Source: SPDF01 sp963812085 (GTDB taxonomy: Bacteria; Gemmatimonadota; Gemmatimonadetes; Gemmatimonadales; GWC2-71-9). From it: DNA of 64,000 nt. The stretch spans positions 310,001 through 374,000 of the forward strand of contig CAWETL010000006.1 of assembly GCA_963812085.1 (NCBI GenBank), written 5' to 3'. Below the pieces are notes generated by a model. It was not told the DNA's origin, ran no database searches, and worked only from the letters and a program-made list of their open reading frames with translations. Below are positions 58,201-64,000 of the stretch, piece after piece. Each line of letters opens with the position of its first letter. The first letter of the stretch is position 1. A program made the translations under genes and the position numbers.

Positions 58201-60411
58201 CTAGCGCAGGCGTTTGGTAACGCTTCGCGCGCGGTCCGAGAGCGTGACGTCGAGCGCGCCCGCCGCGTCCACGGTCACTTGCCCGTCGTGCGCCAGCGAC
58301 AGGATGCGGCCGGTGGCGGCGTCGCGGACCACGGCCAGCGGGTAGGCGGCATTGTTCCAGCGCACGGTCGTGTGCAGGCCCGAGCGCTCGAGCCGGAGGC
58401 CCTGCGGGGCGCCGGTGGCGAGCGCGCCGGTGCCACGCAGCTCCACCTGCTGCCCGCGTGCCTGGAGCCGAAGGCTCGCGAGCGTGCCCCGCACCATCCG
58501 GAGCGGCACGGCAAAGGCGAACTGCTCTTCGTCGTTTGGCGCGTCGGCCACGCGGGTGCCGCTGAACGCCAAACGGAACGCTTCCCCGCCCTGCGCGTCG
58601 AATCCTTGCAGCAGGTTCGGGCCGGCCACGAGCGGGAGCCTGGCCTCGGTGGTCGCTTCGAACGCGGGCTCGAGGATCACCGCGCCGTCGTGAATGCGGC
58701 CCCAGACGATCAGACTCGGCTCCCGCGCCGCGCTCACCTGCACGATGCCCGGCGCGGCGCCGCGGGCGCTGAGGACTGCGCTGTAGTTGTAGTCACTGAT
58801 CCAGGGATTGCTGCAATAACCCATGAGGTCGCTGTAGGTGGGCGGCTTGAGGACGCCGGCCACCAGGTCGTAGCCCCACTGCCCGGTCACGCCCCCGGCG
58901 TATGGGTAGCTCGGGTCCGGGCTGCCGGCGCCGCCGCACGGCGCGTGCTGGCGACCGAAGTTGTGCCCCAGCTCGTGGGCTGTCACACCCGACGCGCTCG
59001 GCAGCTTGTCCCAGCCCACCGCCGCGCGTCCCGGTACGTAGCCGTACCCGGCGATGCCGGAGTTGTAGGGCGTCGAGATGACGCCGTAGTAGTTCATCGT
59101 CCCGCCCTCGGCAGCCTGCAGCGCGTTGATCTGGCTCAGGATTCTGAGCCAGACCCCGTTGCCGTCGTTCGACTGGATCTGCGCCGTGTCGCTGTAGGTG
59201 TAGGGCGCACGCACGTCCACGTTGACCACGGCGAGCGGGTGGATTCGCGCGGTCTGGTCAGCGTACTGCGCAGCGTTGGCCACGGTCACGCCACCGGTGG
59301 TGCCGTCGGCCGTGCGAAGCACCGGCACGAAACGGAGATTGAGCGGTGCCGCTGTCCGCACATTGAGGTCGAGCGGTGTTGCGTTGGCGGGGTAGCTGTT
59401 GTCGGCGTCGTTGGACTCCGGCACCTGGTTGGTCGGGTCCACGTCCAGCACGACCTGCAGGCCGGTCTGGAGCAGGTTGCTGGGGAGCGCGGCGTTCCAG
59501 GTCCGGTTGAGCGCGCCCTGACTGCCCACGGTATCGGTCGGGACGGCGGCGGAGGGCGCGGCGATCGTGAGCGTCTGCAGCAGCACGCCGGCCTTGTAGA
59601 ACCGGGCGCGGACGTCCGGCGTCGCGGTGTTGGCCTGGTTGGCCAGCACAAAGACCCGGAGGAATCCACCGCGCCCCGCGACCAGCGGGACCGAGCGCGC
59701 GTACGTCTGCACGCTCTGGGTCACGTAGAACCCGTCGATCCTGAGGTTGAGCGTGGCCGAGGAATGCACCACGTAGTTCACGGAGCCCGCCGCCGCCGTG
59801 TTGCTGGACACGGCCACGGTCTGGGTCAGCGGGCTCGGGTCGTACGTGGTTGCTCCGTTGTTGACCGACGCGGCCGCAACCGTGTAGCTGCCAGGCACCA
59901 GGTTCGTGAGCGCCGCGCTGCCGGTCTGGGTCGAGGTGTAGCCACCGGGTCCGGTGATGTTCACCGCGGCATCGACGCCGCCGGGGAGCCCGCTCACCGT
60001 CAGGTTGAGCGAGCCGGGCGCCGCCACGTAGTTGACGGTGACTGTCGCGTTGCCGCCGGCGGCAACCTGCGCGATCTGCGAGGCCGGAGCGGCGGAGTAC
60101 AGGCTGCCACCGAGGGTGACGGTGCTCGCCGCAACGGTGTAGGCGCCGGGCGTCAGGTCGGCCAGCGTGGCGCTGGCGGTGGTCACAGGGTGACTGAAGC
60201 TGTCGGGACCGGAAACCAGAATGCTCGGCGCGCTGCCCGGCGGGAGCCCGGCGACGGAGACGGCCAGGGTGCCCAGGGAGGGGCCGGTCGCGTCCTTGCC
60301 GCCGGAACAGGCCATGGCGAGGGCCAGAAGGGCGAGCGGGGCCCGCGAAATCGAAAGGAAACGCCGAGTCAGGCGAGGAGGCACGGCCACCGGTCCGAGT
60401 GGGGGAGCCAT
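58201..60411 (-). CDS. Metzincin-type zinc metalloprotease lipoprotein
   Basis: A 736-residue secreted lipoprotein. The lipobox is LAMACSG. Two or three beta-rich PEGA-like repeats follow (TVSGLPGG...ITGPGGYTST; GLPPGSAPSILVSGPDSF), then a CARDB-like segment (VLDVDPTNQVPESNDADN), then the protease part with HELGHNFGRQHAPCGG near residue 480 and DLMGYC as Met-turn. The C-terminal 150 residues are beta-rich. ATG 60411 precedes the signal peptide; a longer reading to 60516 is unlikely. The stop is 12 bp from the tandem repeat array. Confidence 0.88.
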   Translation of the reverse strand: MAPPLGPVAVPPRLTRRFLSISRAPLALLALAMACSGGKDATGPSLGTLAVSVAGLPPGSAPSILVSGPDSFSHPVTTASATLADLTPGAYTVAASTVTLGGSLYSAAPASQIAQVAAGGNATVTVNYVAAPGSLNLTVSGLPGGVDAAVNITGPGGYTSTQTGSAALTNLVPGSYTVAAASVNNGATTYDPSPLTQTVAVSSNTAAAGSVNYVVHSSATLNLRIDGFYVTQSVQTYARSVPLVAGRGGFLRVFVLANQANTATPDVRARFYKAGVLLQTLTIAAPSAAVPTDTVGSQGALNRTWNAALPSNLLQTGLQVVLDVDPTNQVPESNDADNSYPANATPLDLNVRTAAPLNLRFVPVLRTADGTTGGVTVANAAQYADQTARIHPLAVVNVDVRAPYTYSDTAQIQSNDGNGVWLRILSQINALQAAEGGTMNYYGVISTPYNSGIAGYGYVPGRAAVGWDKLPSASGVTAHELGHNFGRQHAPCGGAGSPDPSYPYAGGVTGQWGYDLVAGVLKPPTYSDLMGYCSNPWISDYNYSAVLSARGAAPGIVQVSAAREPSLIVWGRIHDGAVILEPAFEATTEARLPLVAGPNLLQGFDAQGGEAFRLAFSGTRVADAPNDEEQFAFAVPLRMVRGTLASLRLQARGQQVELRGTGALATGAPQGLRLERSGLHTTVRWNNAAYPLAVVRDAATGRILSLAHDGQVTVDAAGALDVTLSDRARSVTKRLR

Positions 60412-60537
60412 CGAGAACCGGCTCACACGAGGCAACCCACGTGCCGCCTGGCCATGCGGTGGAGAAGTCGTATTTGCACAACGATTTGGACGACTGTGGT
60501 CCGGGGCGATGCACACCGATCCACCCCGCGAAACGCG

Positions 60538-60897
60538 CTACTCCGGGGGCTTGTCCTCCCAGAGCGCGAAGACGTTCCCGTCCGGGTCGGCCACCAGGGC
60601 CATGATGCCGAAACCCTGCTGTGTGGGCTCGGTCACAAACCGTACGCCCCGCTCGTGCAGCCGCTCGCAGTAGGCCAGGAGGTCGGGCACGTGGAAAGTG
60701 ATTCCGGTGTGCCGCCCCATCATGGCCTGCGCGTCCGGGTGCGCCGCCGGGTGGACGCCGAGGCGGGTCTCGCCGTCGAGGAATTCGGCGCCGAAGGAGC
60801 CCTGGCGGAGGAGCGGCAGCCCGAGGTGGTCGCGATAGAACAGGAGCGCCCGGTCCATGTCGGACACGAAGACGGCGATGCTGTAGAGCTGGGGCAT
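60538..60897 (-). CDS. VOC-family (glyoxalase-like) protein
   Basis: A 119-residue single-module VOC protein with two beta-alpha-beta-beta-beta units: YSIAVFVSDMDRALLFYRDHLG and GITFHVPDLLAYCERLHERG, ending DPDGNVFALWE with the metal-binding Glu. Family members include glyoxalase I, dioxygenases and resistance proteins; nothing here narrows this down. It starts at ATG 60897 and may be followed by the protease gene in one transcript. Confidence 0.92.
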   Translation of the reverse strand: MPQLYSIAVFVSDMDRALLFYRDHLGLPLLRQGSFGAEFLDGETRLGVHPAAHPDAQAMMGRHTGITFHVPDLLAYCERLHERGVRFVTEPTQQGFGIMALVADPDGNVFALWEDKPPE

Positions 60898-60925
60898 TCA
60901 GCAGGTGGGGAAGTGGGTTAGGAAG

Positions 60926-61318
60926 CTATTGGGCGAGACTGCGGATGTGCGTTGCCACGCTCAGCAACTGGTCCCGGTCCATGTTCATGATGAATCGCCT
61001 GCTGACCGAACTGATCATCTTCACGGCGCCCGACATGCCCAGCCGGGCCGACTGCTGGGCGACGTACCCGCTGTCGGCGAGCCTGAGCGCGCGCAGAAAA
61101 TAGAAATCCATGCCGCTCTCGGTGAGTTCGGCCACCAAGTCGGCCAGCGCCGCGCGGTGATCCTCCGGATCCTCCGCCTCCTCGAGGGCCGTGAGCACGG
61201 CGAGCATCCGGGCCTGCAACTCCTCCGAGTGATGAAAGCGAAGAAAGGGGCCGGCGGCGTCGCGTTCCGCCGGCGCTTTCCCTGCTGATTTTGGGGACTG
61301 CTTGGCTCGGGGTGGCAT
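60926..61318 (-). CDS. Conserved hypothetical helical protein
   Basis: A 130-residue, mostly helical cytoplasmic protein with a basic, disordered N-terminus (PPRAKQSPKSAGKAPAE). The main part includes MLAVLTALEEAEDPEDHRAAL and GMSGAVKMISSVSRRFIMNM. No family was recognised. GCGGAAG lies 4 bp before ATG 61318. It is divergent from the permease gene and precedes the VOC gene by 28 bp. Confidence 0.75.
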   Translation of the reverse strand: MPPRAKQSPKSAGKAPAERDAAGPFLRFHHSEELQARMLAVLTALEEAEDPEDHRAALADLVAELTESGMDFYFLRALRLADSGYVAQQSARLGMSGAVKMISSVSRRFIMNMDRDQLLSVATHIRSLAQ

Positions 61319-61421
61319 GAGCTTCCGCCAGATTGAAGGACTACCAAACCTACCCAACCGCAGCCCGTAGCGCCCTTCCCCGCCCCGCCGTACATTCGCG
61401 CATCCTCTCTCCGGAGCTTTC

Positions 61422-62771
61422 GTGGCCGTTACCTACGCGCGCCGACTCGGCCTGTTCTCGGGTACCATGTCCGTCATCGGCGGCATCATCGGCTCCGGAA
61501 TCTTCCTCAATCCGGCCATCGTGGCGCAGCGCGTCGGGACCGCGGGGGCGACGCTGGCGGTCTGGGTCGGCGGTGGCGTGGTGGCGCTGATCGGGGCGTT
61601 CGTCTTCGGCGAGCTCGGCCAGCGACGGCCGCAGGTAGGCGGCGGGTACGCCTATTTGCGCGAGGCGTTCGGCCCCCTTCCCGCCTTTCTCTACGCCTGG
61701 GCCCTTCTCCTCATCATGGCCCCCGGCGCCATCGCCGCCGTGGCGGTCACCTTTGCCAACTACACCGCAGCGCTCGTCGGCTTTCCGGTCTCGATGGCGC
61801 GCCCGGTGGCGGTTGCCGCCATTCTGCTGCTGACGCTGGTCAACTGCCTCGGCGTCACCTTCGGCGCGGTCACGCAGAACATCTTCACCCTGCTCAAGCT
61901 GGCCGCGCTCGCGATGGTCATCATCGCCGGCCTGGGCGCCCTCGGCTCCACCCCGGCCGCCTGTGTGGGGTGCGCCGCCCTGGCCGCGCCTGTTGGCGCC
62001 GGCGCGATGATCGGTGCGGTGGCCACGGCGCTGGTGCCGGTGCTCTTTGCCTATGGCGGCTGGCAGCAGACCAACTTCATCGCCGAGGAGTTGATCGAGC
62101 CGGAAAGGAACCTCCCCCGCGCCCTCGTGCTCGGCGTGGCCGCGGTGGTGCTGGTGTATGTGCTGGCCAACGTGGCGTACCTGGGCGCGCTGGGCGTCGA
62201 GGGATTGGCGGCGAGCCCCGCTCCGGCGGCCGACACGATGTCGGTGCTGCTCGGACCGGTGGGGCGGGTGGTAATCACCGCCGGCATCGCCTGCTCGACG
62301 TTCGGGTTCCTGAATCTCGTGATCCTGGTGACGCCTCGCGTCTTCCAGGCGATGGCGGCCGACGGACTCTTCTTCGAGCGGTTCGCCCGGCTCCACCCGC
62401 GGTCCCGCACGCCGGTGGCGGCCATCATCTTCCTGGGGCTCTGGTCGGCGGTGCTGGTCTACTCGGGGAAGTACGGGGCGCTGCTCGACTACGTGGTCTT
62501 TGCCGACTGGATCTTCTTCGGCACCACGGCGCTCACCCTGATCGTGTTCCGTCGCCGTGACCATGGCGCCGTGACGCCGTTCCGCCTGCCGGGATACCCC
62601 GGCACGCTCTGGCTCTTCGTGGCGGCGGCGGTCTATGTGGTGGTGGGGTCGGTGCGCTCGAATCCGGGGAACGCCGTGCGTGGACTGGGGCTCCTGGCCT
62701 TCGGTGTGCCGGTGTACTACTCCTGGGCGCGGTCCAGGGCGCGGCGCGGGGCCCCGGCCAGCGAGGCGTAG
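61422..62771 (+). CDS. APC-family amino acid permease
   Basis: A 449-residue transporter with twelve predicted helices. The first helix has the unwound IGGIIGSGIFLNP motif of the APC superfamily; GQRRPQVGGGYAYLREAFGP and FIAEELIEPERNLPRAL are also typical. It may import or exchange amino acids. GTG 61422 has GGAG 6 nt upstream. Its 3' end overlaps the convergent queG gene by 55 bp. Confidence 0.93.
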   Translation: MAVTYARRLGLFSGTMSVIGGIIGSGIFLNPAIVAQRVGTAGATLAVWVGGGVVALIGAFVFGELGQRRPQVGGGYAYLREAFGPLPAFLYAWALLLIMAPGAIAAVAVTFANYTAALVGFPVSMARPVAVAAILLLTLVNCLGVTFGAVTQNIFTLLKLAALAMVIIAGLGALGSTPAACVGCAALAAPVGAGAMIGAVATALVPVLFAYGGWQQTNFIAEELIEPERNLPRALVLGVAAVVLVYVLANVAYLGALGVEGLAASPAPAADTMSVLLGPVGRVVITAGIACSTFGFLNLVILVTPRVFQAMAADGLFFERFARLHPRSRTPVAAIIFLGLWSAVLVYSGKYGALLDYVVFADWIFFGTTALTLIVFRRRDHGAVTPFRLPGYPGTLWLFVAAAVYVVVGSVRSNPGNAVRGLGLLAFGVPVYYSWARSRARRGAPASEA

Positions 62772-63679
62772 GCCAGCCGCCAGTTCCGTCGCATCCGCTC
62801 GAGGCCTGGGCGTGCCAGGGGAGTGTCCCCAAAGCGCCCGGCGAACTCCTCCTCCGTCATCCTGTCGAAGAAGTGCTCACCAGCCGAACTCAGGTCAGCC
62901 CGGGGCCGAAACTCCGGCACGGTGGTTTCCGTCGCGAATCTGAGATTCCAGGGACAAACCTCGTTGCAGATATCGCATCCGAACGCCCAACCGCCGAATT
63001 GGCCGGCCAGTTCGGCTGGAATCTCGTCCTTGTACTCAATGGTGAGGTAGGAAATGCACTTGGTCGCATCGAGGACGTAGGGCTCGACGAATGCCTGGGT
63101 CGGACAGGCGTCGAGACATTTGGTGCAACTGCCGCAATGATCGGTGGCGAATGGAGCGTCGAGCTCGAGGGGCAGGTCGGTGAAGATGGTGCCGATGACG
63201 AACCAGGAGCCGAGCCCGGGGCGGAGGAGCATGGTGTTCTTGCCGATCCAGCCGAGGCCGGCGCGCTGGGCCAGTTCCCGTTCCGGCACCGGGCCGGTGT
63301 CGACGTATGGTCTGGCTGTCTTCGCGCCGTGCATCGTGAGCAACTCAGCTAAAGCGTTGACTCTCTTGAGCGTAGTAATGTGGTAGTCCGTACTACTAGC
63401 ATACCGTGCGATCTTCGCTTTGCCCTCAGGCTGCTGGTATTCTGTAGCGTAGTAGTTATCGAGAATAACAACGGCTCTGGTCGCCTCGCGGTCGATCAGA
63501 CGAGTGTCCTTCCGCTTCTTTGCCTGCCGATGGAGGTACCGCATGTTGCCGCCGAAGCCCTGACGGAGCCAGCGGTCGAAGGCGGCGCCATGCTTCGAGG
63601 GTCCGAGGTCGGTAATCCCGCAGGCCACGAATCCGAGCTCGGCGGCTCGCGCCTTCACCTCCTGGGCGCGGAGGCTCAT
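62717..63679 (-). CDS. queG: Epoxyqueuosine reductase
   Basis: The 320-residue cobalamin- and Fe-S-dependent enzyme that performs the last step of queuosine synthesis on tRNA. Two 4Fe-4S motifs are CGSCTKCLDACPTQAF and CDICNEVCPWN; AGLGWIGKNTMLL is also typical. The C-terminal HEAT-like part of some QueG is absent, as in the shorter form. ATG 63679 overlaps the NADH dehydrogenase stop by 4 bp (ATGA). A patch at about 63330-63480 is AT-richer and uses codons such as TTA, AGT and AGA, unlike the rest. Confidence 0.95.
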   Translation of the reverse strand: MSLRAQEVKARAAELGFVACGITDLGPSKHGAAFDRWLRQGFGGNMRYLHRQAKKRKDTRLIDREATRAVVILDNYYATEYQQPEGKAKIARYASSTDYHITTLKRVNALAELLTMHGAKTARPYVDTGPVPERELAQRAGLGWIGKNTMLLRPGLGSWFVIGTIFTDLPLELDAPFATDHCGSCTKCLDACPTQAFVEPYVLDATKCISYLTIEYKDEIPAELAGQFGGWAFGCDICNEVCPWNLRFATETTVPEFRPRADLSSAGEHFFDRMTEEEFAGRFGDTPLARPGLERMRRNWRLAYASLAGAPRRALDRAQE

Positions 63680-64000
63680 CCGTGCGGTCCTTCAAGGGGT
63701 CGTTGGTCGTGTCCGGTGATGACCCGTGCACCGCGCGCATAGGTCACGTACGAAATGGCCCAGTCGATCAAGACGACGAGGCGATTGCGGAATCCGATCA
63801 GGAAGAAGATGTGGACGAAGATCCAGGCGAGCCACGCGGGAAACCCGCTGAAGCGAAGGCGACCGAGGTCGGCGACGGCGCGGCCGCGCCCGATGACCGC
63901 GAGCTGGCCCTTGTTGGTATAGGAAAACGGCCGCCTGGGCGACCCGCGAAGGTCCGACGAGGATGGCGCGGGCGGCGTATTTCCCCTGCTGGATTGCCAC
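63676..64000 (-). pseudogene. Type II NADH dehydrogenase, C-terminal part with a frameshift
   Basis: The 3' end of an FAD-dependent NADH:quinone oxidoreductase (NDH-2). From base 64000 the minus strand reads VAIQQGKYAARAILVGPSR, the conserved start of the last third. It then goes out of frame. The following frame gives YTNKGQLAVIGRGRAVADLG, membrane-binding helices and a stop at 63676. Dropping one base from the CCC at 63943-63945 joins the two frames as GPSRSPRRPFSYTNKG. So this is either a genuine frameshift or a sequencing error. The 5' part lies outside the window. Confidence 0.8.

Noticed and set aside
57817..60921. 1034-codon plus-strand frame opposite plsC and the metalloprotease
   Set aside because: It passes through the repeat array and is antisense to a lipoprotein protease with a clear HExxHxxGxxH site.

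Overview
This looks like a chromosomal, origin-proximal window from a GC-rich, didermic, free-living bacterium. Gemmatimonadota is the most likely phylum. That is an inference from a GWxTD-domain lipoprotein, Hanks-type kinases fused to TPR regions, six-bladed beta-propeller lipoproteins, a patatin-barrel (type Vd) outer-membrane protein and heavy use of GTG starts. I see no rRNA, tRNA, CRISPR, phage or insertion sequence.

Layout. (1) 1-2.6 kb: the 3' part of dnaA, an oriC-like gap with a DnaA-trio run, and dnaN. (2) 2.6-24.7 kb: mtgA with a secreted protein, rnpB, a 1060-residue kinase-TPR receptor divergent from an AraC regulator, a DsbA-like lipoprotein, pyrE behind a second kinase, a GWxTD lipoprotein coupled to polA, an MMPL exporter, a matrixin-type protease with a serine hydrolase, a DUF59 Fe-S factor, RNase D, a propeller lipoprotein and a thioesterase-alpha/beta hydrolase fusion. 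(3) 24.9-35.3 kb: a 7Fe-type ferredoxin, a PlpD-like phospholipase, peptide deformylase, then the complete Fe-S operon sufR-B-C-D-S-U followed by a bacilliredoxin and a small His-rich protein. (4) 35.5-48.3 kb: a NatAB-like exporter, mnmG, two parS sites, then one tightly overlapping run parA-parB-M23 peptidase-bactofilin-BMP lipoprotein-Nif3-ABC ATPase-permease-permease. (5) 48.2-57.2 kb: small membrane and DinB proteins, an arginase overlapping a membrane PI-PLC-like protein, a GMC oxidoreductase, PEBP, DUF302 and a saccharopine-dehydrogenase-like reductase with an apparent CTG start. (6) 57.2-64 kb: plsC, a tandem 36-bp palindromic repeat array, a metzincin lipoprotein, an APC permease, queG and a frameshifted 3' end of a type II NADH dehydrogenase.

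How the parts fit. Replication (dnaA, dnaN, polA), segregation (parABS) and wall shaping (mtgA, M23-bactofilin) lie within 43 kb of the putative origin. Fe-S assembly is grouped with its SufR-type repressor and thiol maintenance. Most operons use 4-bp ATGA or GTGA overlaps.

The most unusual signal not explained by genes is a dispersed module of 8-bp tandem units, (GCTTCCCC)n usually ending in GCC. It occurs at five places (2.6, 13.9, 38.0, 44.8 and 57.9 kb), three of them directly in front of start codons, with a related 8-bp array at 32.6 kb. A roughly 110-bp interrupted palindrome lies beside one copy (37.8 kb), and the 36-bp palindromic array lies beside another (58.0 kb).
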